Positions 9,915 through 19,238 of a DNA stretch of 64,000 nt are shown piece after piece. A program made the translations under genes and the position numbers. How positions within the stretch are numbered: the stretch's first letter is position 1; every line of letters starts with the position of its first letter. The DNA lies in NCBI GenBank assembly GCA_021740845.1, contig JAIOYZ010000003.1, forward strand, positions 124,001-188,000, read 5' to 3'. The notes beneath the pieces were generated by a model. It was not told the origin of the DNA and ran no database searches. It saw nothing but the letters and a program-made list of their open reading frames with translations. Source of the DNA: Bacteroidia bacterium. GTDB lineage: Bacteria; Bacteroidota; Bacteroidia; UKL13-3.

Positions 9915-10853
9915 TTATCTTTTCTCAATTAGTTTATACAATTCATCTAATTTAGGTGTTAGAATTATCTCTGTTCTTCTATTTTTAGCTCTTCCCTCAG
10001 CAGTTTCATTGCTTGCTTTAGGCATGTATTCTCCTCTACCAGATGCGGTGAGCCTTGTTGCATCTACCTTGTAGGTTTCATCTAAGAGTCTAACAATATT
10101 GGTAGAACGTGCAACACTTAACGACCAATTATCCTGAAATTGTGCAGTTTTGATTGGAATATTGTCTGTATGTCCTTCAATCATAATTCCAACATCACCA
10201 TTTTTGTTTAATACATCCGCTAGTTTTTTGATTGCATCTTTACCTTTTTCTTCTACATCGGCACTTCCACTTTTAAACAAAAGTTTATCTGTCATAGAAA
10301 CATAAACTTTACCATTTTTCATTTCAACTGATATTTCATCGCTATTGAAACTCAGAAGGGCTTTTTTGATTACATTGTTTAATGCATTTGTAATGGAATC
10401 TTGCTTTTTGATTAAAGCTTCTAATTCTGCCAATCTTTTTTCTCTTGCCAATAATTGTTCTCCTTTTTCTTTTAAGGCTAGGTTCAATTGCTGAGTTTTA
10501 TTTAAACTGGATTGTATGAGTTCGGTATATTTATCATTCATATCGTTATAATCGCGCTGTAAGCTCTTATGTCGGTCTGATAAATTGTTGTAGCGAGCGT
10601 TTAACTCTCTATAATTAGAATCCAATTCACGGTACCGGAATCCATAATTGGTGGTATCCTTCATCAATTGAAGGTTTAGTAAATGCATTGAATCTCTCTG
10701 ATAAGTTGCCTCAGTCATTCTTTTCGACAAAAATGTATTGTGCATTTTATCTTTAAATGTTTTTGGCTCTTTTATTTTCCCCTTTGGTTCTAGGTCTTGT
10801 GCTTTTATTGTAACAGTTGCAATCAAGGCCAATAGTATCAATTTAAATTTCAT
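9915..10853 (-). CDS. OmpA family protein (OmpA/MotB C-terminal domain with coiled coil)
   Basis: Signal peptide MKFKLILLALIATVTIKAQ; long coiled coil; EGHTDNIPIK...NWSLSVARSTNIVRLL...GRGEYMPKASNETAEGRAKNRRTEI. ORF track gives start 10889. Confidence 0.9.
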   Translation of the reverse strand: MKFKLILLALIATVTIKAQDLEPKGKIKEPKTFKDKMHNTFLSKRMTEATYQRDSMHLLNLQLMKDTTNYGFRYRELDSNYRELNARYNNLSDRHKSLQRDYNDMNDKYTELIQSSLNKTQQLNLALKEKGEQLLAREKRLAELEALIKKQDSITNALNNVIKKALLSFNSDEISVEMKNGKVYVSMTDKLLFKSGSADVEEKGKDAIKKLADVLNKNGDVGIMIEGHTDNIPIKTAQFQDNWSLSVARSTNIVRLLDETYKVDATRLTASGRGEYMPKASNETAEGRAKNRRTEIILTPKLDELYKLIEKR

Positions 10854-10957
10854 ATCGTTTAGGATTTGGAACGAAGGTGGCCATAGCATTTTGTTTCACC
10901 AATTTTTTAGTTGAATAATTATTCGCATCAAATGTTTTGGTGTTCAGATAATAAAAC

Positions 10958-10992
10958 AAAAAGCCCTTTCTCTCTAGGAGAAAGGGCTTTTA
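10958..10992. terminator. Intrinsic terminator downstream of secDF
   Basis: AAAAGCCCTTTCTC...GAGAAAGGGCTTTT inverted repeat. Confidence 0.85.
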
Positions 10993-11010
10993 AATGATTT
11001 TTTAAATCAA

Positions 11011-13971
11011 TTATTTTTTATCATCCATTTTCTTGTCAAAATCTACTACAATAGGAGTAGCGATTCCGATAGAAGAATAGGTACCAAAGAAAATACCAAT
11101 CAATAAGGCAAATGTAAATCCTTTGATTACTTCACCACCAAATATGAATAATACCAAAGCAACCATAAATACAGTTAATGAGGTAATAATTGTTCTATTT
11201 AATGTGTTGTTCAATGCATTATTAATAACCATTCCTTTGTTGTTTTCATGGTGATGTGTTCCCAAGAATTCACGAATACGGTCAAAAACAACCACTGTAT
11301 CATTAATAGAGAAACCAATAATAGTTAATACCGCAGCAATAAACGCTTGGTCAACCTCCATTGTAAATGGTAAAATACCATCAAAAATTGAATAGAAACC
11401 TAGCATCATTAACACGTCGTGTGCAATAGCAATAATAGCACCTAACGCATATTGCCATTTTTTGAATCGGATTAAAATATACAATCCAATACCAAACATG
11501 GCAATTATTGTTGCCCAAATTGATGCAGTTTTAATATCATTTGCAATTGTAGGTCCAACTTTAGATGAGCTTAATACTTCACCTTTAATATTCATTCCTG
11601 CGAAGCCTTCATCCAATTTGCTTTGAACCATTTCAGCAGCATTTTCGCTTTGGTCGTCAATTAAATAGGTGGTAGTAATTTTAAACTTATTGTCTGAACC
11701 AAAAGTTTTCACTTCTGGGGCTGAACCAAATACTTTTGCTAAACCATCTCTTAATTCTGTGGTATTTGCATTTTTATCCACTTGAACAACATAAGTCCAA
11801 CCACCTTTAAAATCTACACCTAAAGTAAATCCTTTAGTAAACATAGAAACCAATCCAAAAGCGATAATTGTACCAGATACCAAGTAGAATTTCTTACGAT
11901 TACCTACAAAGTCAAATTTAAAGTTACGGAAAGCATTTTCAGTTGCCTTTGTAGAGTATTTTATGGTATTTCCTTTTTCCAATCTCCATTCTGTAATTAC
12001 ACGTGTAAGTAATACAGCAGTAAACATTGAAGAAATAATACCTATGATTAGAGTTATGGCAAAACCTTGAACCGGGCCTGTTCCAAATGTATAAAGAACA
12101 AAACCTGCCAATAAGGTAGTTAAGTTTGAGTCGATAATAGATGAAGCGGCATGTTGGTATCCATCAGTAATTGCATTTTTAAGACTTCTCGCATTGTGTA
12201 ATTCTTCTTTTACACGTTCATTGATTAGAACGTTTGCATCTACAGCCATACCAATAGTTAGCACAATACCAGCAATACCAGGTAATGTAAGTGCAGCACC
12301 TAAACTTGCAAGCACACCAATAATAAAGAACACATTTAATAATACTGCGAAATCTGCAATATATCCTGAGTTGTTGTAATACAACACCATGAAAATAAGA
12401 ATAATTACAGTTGCAATTATCATACTCCACAATCCTTTACTAATTGCTTCAGCACCCATAGACGGACCAACTACAGCTTCCTCAACAATTCTTGTTGGAG
12501 CTGGTAATTTTCCGCTTTTTAAAATATTTGCTAAGTCACCAGCTTCTTCATTACTGTAACTTCCAGTAATTGAAGAACGTCCATTTGGAATTTCTCCTTG
12601 TACATTTGGTGATGAATAAACTACATCATCCAAAACGATTGCAATTGAATGACCAATATTATTACGAGTTAAATTTTTCCAGATTTTAGCACCTTCACCA
12701 TTCATGGTCATGCTAATTTCAACACCACCAGTTTGAGAAATATCTCTTTTCGCATCTGTAACTTTATCACCAGTAAGTGAAGCAGTTCCATCTCTAGAAG
12801 TTTTTAGTGCATGTAAAATTACACCTTGTTGATTTTCACCAATTCCTTTGTATTCCCAAGCAAATTTGATATTTCCTGGCAATGCCATTTTAACCTCAGG
12901 ACGATTTAACATCGTATTTATTTTTGCAGTATCTTTAACAAGAGCAGTTCCGCAGGCAGAACCTTTTGCTACAAGCATTCCTTTGTCATCTGCATATGGG
13001 TTTAACAATGCAAACAATGGGTTTTCTTTTGCAAATTCTTCATAGGTTTTCTCTGCACTTTTAGAAGTATCCGCTTGGGCAGTATCTGCAACAGTAGCAG
13101 ATGCATTACTTAGACCTGCCAAAGCACTTCCGCCTTCTGTTTTTGTGGTATCTCCAGTTGTTAAAGAGTCAATTGAAGGCTCTTTAGCTAATAAACTTGC
13201 TTTTTTAAGGATATCATTAGCAGTTGAAATATGTTTGAATGCTTCTGGATTATCAAAAGTTTCATAAAACTCTAATTTAGCTGATCCCTGTAATAATTTA
13301 CGAACACGAGCAGGGTTATCTACACCAGGTAATTCTACCAATATTCTTCCACTACCTTCTAATTTTTGAATATTAGGTTGAGTTACACCAAATTTATCGA
13401 TACGAGCACGTAAAATTTGGAATGAACGATCAATTGCTTGGTTTGCTTCTTCCTTAATGTAAACTAAAACTTCTTCGTTGGTAGAAGATAATTTAATTCT
13501 TTCACGGTTACTTGGATTAACAAAAATTGCAGATAACCTTGCTTCAGGAGCAACCTCGGCAAATGCCTCTCCAAATAATGTTACGTAATCTTTTTGACTA
13601 GTTTTCATGCGCTCACGAGCAAGTTCAACCGCTTGTCCAAATTTTGGATCAGGGTTATTATTTGATAAACCTCTAACCAAATCGGAAAGAGAAACTTCCA
13701 GTGTTACGTTCATCCCACCTTGCAAATCCAGTCCAAGATTTAACTCTCTTTCCTTGCATTGTAAGTAGGTGAATTTTTTTAAACCTAAGAAATTGTAAAC
13801 CGTTAAACGGGAAACTGAATCTAGGTAATTGCGCTCTAATTCTGCATTGCCATTGGCAAATTCTTTTGCATCGTTTTCAATCTGGTGAGTTTTCCAGGTG
13901 AATGATAACTGGAAAATACTTACCAGTACCAAGGCGATTGCAAAAAACTTAACTGCTCCTTTACTTTTCAT
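11011..13971 (-). CDS. secDF: Fused protein translocase subunit SecDF
   Basis: SecD motifs LGLDLQGGMNVTLEV and RIDKFGVTQPNIQ, SecF motifs VDFKGGWTYVV and SINDTVVVFDRIRE, in one 986-aa ORF. Confidence 0.95.
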   Translation of the reverse strand: MKSKGAVKFFAIALVLVSIFQLSFTWKTHQIENDAKEFANGNAELERNYLDSVSRLTVYNFLGLKKFTYLQCKERELNLGLDLQGGMNVTLEVSLSDLVRGLSNNNPDPKFGQAVELARERMKTSQKDYVTLFGEAFAEVAPEARLSAIFVNPSNRERIKLSSTNEEVLVYIKEEANQAIDRSFQILRARIDKFGVTQPNIQKLEGSGRILVELPGVDNPARVRKLLQGSAKLEFYETFDNPEAFKHISTANDILKKASLLAKEPSIDSLTTGDTTKTEGGSALAGLSNASATVADTAQADTSKSAEKTYEEFAKENPLFALLNPYADDKGMLVAKGSACGTALVKDTAKINTMLNRPEVKMALPGNIKFAWEYKGIGENQQGVILHALKTSRDGTASLTGDKVTDAKRDISQTGGVEISMTMNGEGAKIWKNLTRNNIGHSIAIVLDDVVYSSPNVQGEIPNGRSSITGSYSNEEAGDLANILKSGKLPAPTRIVEEAVVGPSMGAEAISKGLWSMIIATVIILIFMVLYYNNSGYIADFAVLLNVFFIIGVLASLGAALTLPGIAGIVLTIGMAVDANVLINERVKEELHNARSLKNAITDGYQHAASSIIDSNLTTLLAGFVLYTFGTGPVQGFAITLIIGIISSMFTAVLLTRVITEWRLEKGNTIKYSTKATENAFRNFKFDFVGNRKKFYLVSGTIIAFGLVSMFTKGFTLGVDFKGGWTYVVQVDKNANTTELRDGLAKVFGSAPEVKTFGSDNKFKITTTYLIDDQSENAAEMVQSKLDEGFAGMNIKGEVLSSSKVGPTIANDIKTASIWATIIAMFGIGLYILIRFKKWQYALGAIIAIAHDVLMMLGFYSIFDGILPFTMEVDQAFIAAVLTIIGFSINDTVVVFDRIREFLGTHHHENNKGMVINNALNNTLNRTIITSLTVFMVALVLFIFGGEVIKGFTFALLIGIFFGTYSSIGIATPIVVDFDKKMDDKK

Positions 13972-14256
13972 TGTATATGTCTGATTCTATTTAAAATTTT
14001 ATTTTTTACACCTTATTTATGTGATTTACATTCCTCAGAAAAAATGCACCTCATATAAATTCAAAGGCTGGCAAATATAAGGGGTGCCATCAGTAAATGC
14101 AAAAAACATTAAAAAGTCTGATAATCAGTTTAAAAGCTATTTTTTGACCACTTTTTTTGAATTTATGACGTCACTTTATACAATCTGTGGGTAAGTGGAA
14201 GGGATAAATACTGAACATAATTTTAGTTTCGTTAACATAACTGTTAGCTAAATTTT

Positions 14257-14877
14257 ATGGAAAATCAAGGATTGAGTTTGTTCGATTTAATTATTAAAGG
14301 TGGAGTAATCATGATACCAATTGTGGTGCTCTCTATTTTGAGTATTTATTTTATTGTGGAGCGTTTTGTTTATATCACTCAATCTTTCAAATTAGATAAA
14401 GATTTTATTCCTAATTTAAAGGATTTGCTAAATAAAGGTGATTTAAAAGCTGCTCGTGCGTATTGCCAAAGGTTAAATACTCCAATTAGTCGTGTAATTG
14501 AAAAAGGAATTATTCGTATAGGAAAACCAATAAAAGATATAGAAAGCGCAATGGAAAGTGTTGCTGGATTGGAACTAGATAAATTAGAAAAAAACATGAG
14601 TTTTTTAGGTTTAACTGCGGGTGTAGCTCCAATGCTAGGCTTTATTGGTACTATTTCAGGGATTATCAAGATTTTTTATGATATCGCCCAGAGTAACAAT
14701 ATTTCCATTGACGTTATTGCAGGTGGTTTATATGTAAAAATGATTACATCTGGTGCAGGTTTAATTGTAGGGGTTTTGGCCTACAGTGGATACCATTTTT
14801 TAAATAGTAGGATTGATAAATTTAACCATAAACTGCAAGCTACAGCTGTAGATTTTGTTGATATTTTAGAAAGTTAA
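14257..14877 (+). CDS. MotA/TolQ/ExbB proton channel family protein
   Basis: LTAGVAPMLGFIGTISGIIKIF and three TM segments; followed by ExbD. Confidence 0.88.
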   Translation: MENQGLSLFDLIIKGGVIMIPIVVLSILSIYFIVERFVYITQSFKLDKDFIPNLKDLLNKGDLKAARAYCQRLNTPISRVIEKGIIRIGKPIKDIESAMESVAGLELDKLEKNMSFLGLTAGVAPMLGFIGTISGIIKIFYDIAQSNNISIDVIAGGLYVKMITSGAGLIVGVLAYSGYHFLNSRIDKFNHKLQATAVDFVDILES

Positions 14878-14886
14878 GGAGCCATT

Positions 14887-15282
14887 ATGAACTTTAGACG
14901 GAAAAAAAGATTTGAAGCGGAAGTAGCTACTTCCTCTTTAAATGACATCATGTTTTTCTTACTCTTATTCTTCCTAATTATTTCTACCTTGGCCAATCCA
15001 AGTGTAATCAAGGTTTTGTTGCCTAAATCAAAGCCTACACAAGGAGTTGTTAAGGATCAAGTTAACTTAACAATTAATAAGGAGAAGGAATATTACTTAA
15101 ATGATAAATTAGTTGTTCCAGCCGATTTGGAGACTGCCATTCTAAAATTAGTCGCTGATAAACCCGATATGAGTGTGGTACTAAGAATGGATGCAACACT
15201 AACAATACAGGATTTGGTTGATGTTTTAGCTATAGGTACTAAGTTGAAAATTAGAATTGTAATGGCCACACAAGCCGTTTAA
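14887..15282 (+). CDS. ExbD/TolR family biopolymer transport protein
   Basis: 131 aa; TSSLNDIMFFLLLFFLIISTLA N-terminal TM with Asp, typical ExbD. Confidence 0.9.
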   Translation: MNFRRKKRFEAEVATSSLNDIMFFLLLFFLIISTLANPSVIKVLLPKSKPTQGVVKDQVNLTINKEKEYYLNDKLVVPADLETAILKLVADKPDMSVVLRMDATLTIQDLVDVLAIGTKLKIRIVMATQAV

Positions 15283-15908
15283 ATACTAAGTTTCGAAAAG
15301 TTATTTAGGTAATCCGAAATTACTTTTAAGCTATTATTAAAGTGGGTATTATTATTTATTATCAAATCGGCTTGTGCCATAAAAGGTAATAGAAATTGTC
15401 GATAGGAGGGTAAAACATGGTTTTTCCATTGGTACAATACGAAATCTTCGCTAATATTCCTTTCTGCAACATCTCTTTTAATTCTTCTTTGTAATGCTAA
15501 TTCCTCCTCAGCATTAATGAATATTTTTAGGTCAAATTGATTAAAAATTCTTTCGTAGTAGAATATAAATAAACCTTCACAAACAATAATTGGCGCTGGT
15601 TCAAAAGTTAATAATGGACCTTGCTGATTTTCATGTTGGAATCGATATTCATGTCTTTGAATGGACTCTCCATGGTGCAGTTTAGATAAATCTTCCGCAA
15701 AGGCATCTAAATCCACGCAATCTGGCAAATCAAAATTGATATGGCCATTTTCGTCTTTTTTATGCTCGTAGGCCAACTTGTAATAATTATCCTGGGAAAC
15801 TATACATAATTGTTTTTCTGAAAATTGTTCCTTTAAAGCCTTTAAAAAGGAGGTTTTGCCACTAGCGCTTCCACCTGAGATTCCTACCAAATAGGGTTTG
15901 TTTTTCAT
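15279..15908 (-). CDS. udk: Uridine kinase
   Basis: GISGGSASGKTSFL P-loop, SQDNYYK, DLPDCVDLDAF, PIIVCEGLFIFY. Confidence 0.88.
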   Translation of the reverse strand: MKNKPYLVGISGGSASGKTSFLKALKEQFSEKQLCIVSQDNYYKLAYEHKKDENGHINFDLPDCVDLDAFAEDLSKLHHGESIQRHEYRFQHENQQGPLLTFEPAPIIVCEGLFIFYYERIFNQFDLKIFINAEEELALQRRIKRDVAERNISEDFVLYQWKNHVLPSYRQFLLPFMAQADLIINNNTHFNNSLKVISDYLNNFSKLSI

Positions 15909-15993
15909 TCGGGCTGTAAAATTAAGTTTTCAAAGTACCCTAAACAAATTCATAGGAAAAAAATTTATCCTTTCATTTTCAGTAACATATAAA

Positions 15994-16031
15994 ACTATGG
16001 AAACTTTAGAGTTGTTAAAAGTTTCCATAGT
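15994..16031. promoter_or_regulatory. Candidate TetR operator: 14-bp perfect inverted repeat
   Basis: ACTATGGAAACTTT (15994-16007), 10-nt spacer, AAAGTTTCCATAGT (16018-16031), just upstream of a TACCTTTG -7-like element (16044-16051) and the TetR start codon. Confidence 0.7.
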
Positions 16032-16073
16032 ACATTTTGTTTTTACCTTTGTGACGAAAAATAATTTTTGAGA

Positions 16074-16694
16074 ATGTCAGAAGAAGTAAAGATTAAGATT
16101 CTCAATGGTGCAGAAGCGTTGTTCCTTAAATATGGTTTCAAAAGCATCACCATGGATGATATCGCGAGGGAATTAGGGATTTCTAAGAAAACCTTATACC
16201 AGTTTTTTGAGGATAAAATAAGTCTAGTAGACCAAACCGTGCTTAGGCATATTGAACATGAAGAAAATGCATGTTTTGAAATGTGTAAAAACATTAAAAA
16301 TCCTGTGGAATACATGTTACTTATTACTGAATCATTTAGTGACATTAAAAAACAGATTAACCAAACTATCCTTTTTGATTTAAAAAAGTATTTCAAAGAA
16401 ACATGGGACAAATTAAATCAATTTAGAATTGAATTTATTTTCAATCAAGTTTTGGAGAATCTCAAACAAGGAAAGGATCAAGGCTATTACCATGAAGATA
16501 TTAATGAGGTAATAACAGCTAGATTCTATATTCATTTAGTGGATTATTTAATCAATCCAGATAATGTAAGTTCCTCAGAATTTGAATTTAAAACCGTGCA
16601 TAATGAAATGATGCGTTACCATTTAAGGTCGATTTGCACAGAAAAAGGGATTAAATATTTACACAAAAGTACTATTTATCAAAATTTAAAATAA
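16074..16694 (+). CDS. TetR/AcrR family transcriptional regulator
   Basis: N-terminal HTH: KILNGAEALFLKYGFKSITMDDIARELGISKKTLYQFFEDKISLVD. ATG at 16074 preferred over the upstream TTG in the ORF track. Confidence 0.92.
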   Translation: MSEEVKIKILNGAEALFLKYGFKSITMDDIARELGISKKTLYQFFEDKISLVDQTVLRHIEHEENACFEMCKNIKNPVEYMLLITESFSDIKKQINQTILFDLKKYFKETWDKLNQFRIEFIFNQVLENLKQGKDQGYYHEDINEVITARFYIHLVDYLINPDNVSSSEFEFKTVHNEMMRYHLRSICTEKGIKYLHKSTIYQNLK

Positions 16695-16707
16695 TATCTA
16701 TAATTAT

Positions 16708-18042
16708 ATGAATTCTAAAAACGGAATTTTGTTTTGTCTATTGATTCTTTCTTTTCAAATAGGCCATTCACAGCAAAGTCAACCGCAATCTTTTAGTATT
16801 AAAGAGGCTGTTGAATACGCAAAAAAGAATAACTATTCTCTCCAAAACAATAAGTTGGATGTAATATCGAGCCAGAAAAAGGTAAATGAAATTTTATCGA
16901 ATGGATTACCTCAAATTAGTGCATCTGCCAATGTTATTAATAATGTACAAATTCCTGTTCAAGTAATACCAAATTTTACGGGTCAAGGGCCAGAGTTTTT
17001 GGAACTAAAATTTGGTCGTCCATTTACGAGTAATATTACTGTAAGCGCCAATCAATTATTATTTGATGGAACGTTCTTCTTAGGAGTAAAAGCTTCCAAG
17101 GAATTTGTGAATTTAGCCAAACTAAATTTTTCAAGAAATGAAATTGAAACTGAAGTAAATGTTTCTAAAGCATATTATTTAGTGCTTTTATTGGAAGCAA
17201 ATGAAAAAATGATGCTAAAAAATATTGAGAGTTTAGAAAAAACTAAATCTGATGTAACTCAATTTTATAAGAACGGTTTTTCAGAAAAAATAGATGTCGA
17301 TAGATTAGCACTTCAGCTTTCGAACCTTACATTGCAAAAGGATAAAATTCACGACCAAAAGGAAGTTTCCAAAATGGTTTTAAAACTTCAAATGGGAATG
17401 TTAGTTTCTGATAGTATTATTTTAACCGATGATTTAGATAATTTATATGATGCTTCTAAACTTTCTGCAATTGACGATAAGGTAAGCTATTTGAACCGAG
17501 TTGAGTACAAGATGTTGCAACAACAATTATCATTGAATTACTTAGACAAAAAAAGATATTCAGCGGGGTATTTCCCTTCAATATTTGCCTTTGCTAATCA
17601 CGTTGAAAACGCTTTTGGAGATCAGTTTAGTGGTTTGTATAATCAATTGTATCCAGGTACGAGTATAGGGTTAAGTGCAACGATTCCTATTTTTGATGGT
17701 TTGAAAAAGAATGCCCAAACTCAGCAAGCAAAGATTGGAATAGCAAAAACTGAAAATGATATCAAAAATTTTGAGAATCTTTTAAACCAACAAGTTTATC
17801 AGGCAAAGGCTAGTTATTTAAGATCAAGCCAGCAACTTGAAATTCAAAAGGGAAACCTAAAATTAGCTCAAGAAATTTATGAAAAAATAGATTTAAAATA
17901 CAAGAATGGGGTTAGCTCTAGTTTAGAATTAACAACCGCCCAAACAGATTTAGAAAATGCCAGAACAAATTATCTAACTACTGTTTACGAATATTTTGTT
18001 GCAGAAATGGAATTGAAAAAGGCTTTAGGTCTAATTAAATAA
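16708..18042 (+). CDS. TolC family outer membrane efflux protein
   Basis: Signal peptide, SIKEAVEYAKKNNYSLQ, coiled-coil TolC architecture; position in RND operon. Confidence 0.9.
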   Translation: MNSKNGILFCLLILSFQIGHSQQSQPQSFSIKEAVEYAKKNNYSLQNNKLDVISSQKKVNEILSNGLPQISASANVINNVQIPVQVIPNFTGQGPEFLELKFGRPFTSNITVSANQLLFDGTFFLGVKASKEFVNLAKLNFSRNEIETEVNVSKAYYLVLLLEANEKMMLKNIESLEKTKSDVTQFYKNGFSEKIDVDRLALQLSNLTLQKDKIHDQKEVSKMVLKLQMGMLVSDSIILTDDLDNLYDASKLSAIDDKVSYLNRVEYKMLQQQLSLNYLDKKRYSAGYFPSIFAFANHVENAFGDQFSGLYNQLYPGTSIGLSATIPIFDGLKKNAQTQQAKIGIAKTENDIKNFENLLNQQVYQAKASYLRSSQQLEIQKGNLKLAQEIYEKIDLKYKNGVSSSLELTTAQTDLENARTNYLTTVYEYFVAEMELKKALGLIK

Positions 18043-18068
18043 TACAAAGAAAAATAATAAATAATAAA

Positions 18069-19205
18069 ATGAAAAAAATAATTAATGGTTTAGTCTTGAT
18101 CCTATTTGTAGGAGTTATTGCTAGCTGCGGAGGTGACGCTTTGCAAAAGAAAAAGGATAAATTGGAAAAATTGAAGACAAAGCAAGCCGAAATAATTTCT
18201 GAAATTAAAACCATGGAAGAAGAAATTTTGGCCTTGGGTGATACCTCATCTAATAAAAATGAAAGAATGAAATATGTAGTGGTTACTCAGATCCAACGTA
18301 CAAATTTCAATCACTATATCGATGTTCAAGGAAGAGTAGATGGAGATCAAAATACTACCATTAGTGCAAGGGCAATGGGGCCAGTGGTTAAGGTATATGT
18401 AAAAAGCGGAGCTTCTGTTAAAAAAGACCAAATTCTTGCTGAATTGGATGCTGAAATAGTTAGAAGACAAATTGATGATTTGAAGGTTAGTTTAAATTTT
18501 GCAACCGATGTTTTTAATAAACAAAAAGCATTGTGGGAAAAGCAAGTTGGTACAGAAATTCAGTATTTGAGTGCAAAAAATAACATGGAATCTCTGCAGC
18601 AAAAATTGGCTACTCTAAATGAAAATTTGGACATGTATAAAATTAAATCACCAATTAATGGAACGGTTGACGAAGTGTTTGTGAAAATTGGTCAGAATAT
18701 TGCTCCAGGTGTGCCATGTTTTAGAGTAGTTAATTTCAATAACCTTAAGGCAAAAGCAGATGTTGCAGAAACATATGCAAGCAAAATTCATGAAGGAAAT
18801 CAAACCAAATTATTGTTTCCTGATTTAAATAATAGAGAATTAAATTCTACAATTTCATTTACATCAAGGGTAATTAACCAACAAAATAGAACATTTACAA
18901 TTGAAGCATATTTGCCTGCAGAAAAGGATTTCTTTCCAAACATGATTTGCGTTTTTAAAGTTATGGATTACCAAGCAAAAAATGCGATTGTAGTTCCAGT
19001 AAACACAATCCAAAAAACAGATGGTATTGCACACCTTATTGTTGCAGAAATGAAAAATGGTCGTCAAGTAGCTATTAAGAAAGAAGTTGTTGTTGGTCAA
19101 ATTTATAATGATAAAGCAGAAATATTATCTGGGTTATCTGAGGGTGATCAACTAATTACTACTGGTTTCCAAGATTTAAACGACAATGAATTGGTTAAGT
19201 ATTAA
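18069..19205 (+). CDS. Efflux RND transporter periplasmic adaptor (HlyD/MFP)
   Basis: Lipoprotein-like signal (VGVIASCGG), VKSGASVKKDQILAELD lipoyl-like motif, KSPINGTVDEVFVKIGQ. Confidence 0.92.
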   Translation: MKKIINGLVLILFVGVIASCGGDALQKKKDKLEKLKTKQAEIISEIKTMEEEILALGDTSSNKNERMKYVVVTQIQRTNFNHYIDVQGRVDGDQNTTISARAMGPVVKVYVKSGASVKKDQILAELDAEIVRRQIDDLKVSLNFATDVFNKQKALWEKQVGTEIQYLSAKNNMESLQQKLATLNENLDMYKIKSPINGTVDEVFVKIGQNIAPGVPCFRVVNFNNLKAKADVAETYASKIHEGNQTKLLFPDLNNRELNSTISFTSRVINQQNRTFTIEAYLPAEKDFFPNMICVFKVMDYQAKNAIVVPVNTIQKTDGIAHLIVAEMKNGRQVAIKKEVVVGQIYNDKAEILSGLSEGDQLITTGFQDLNDNELVKY

Positions 19206-19238
19206 TTCTTTCTATTATTCCACTTAATCAAACTAGTT

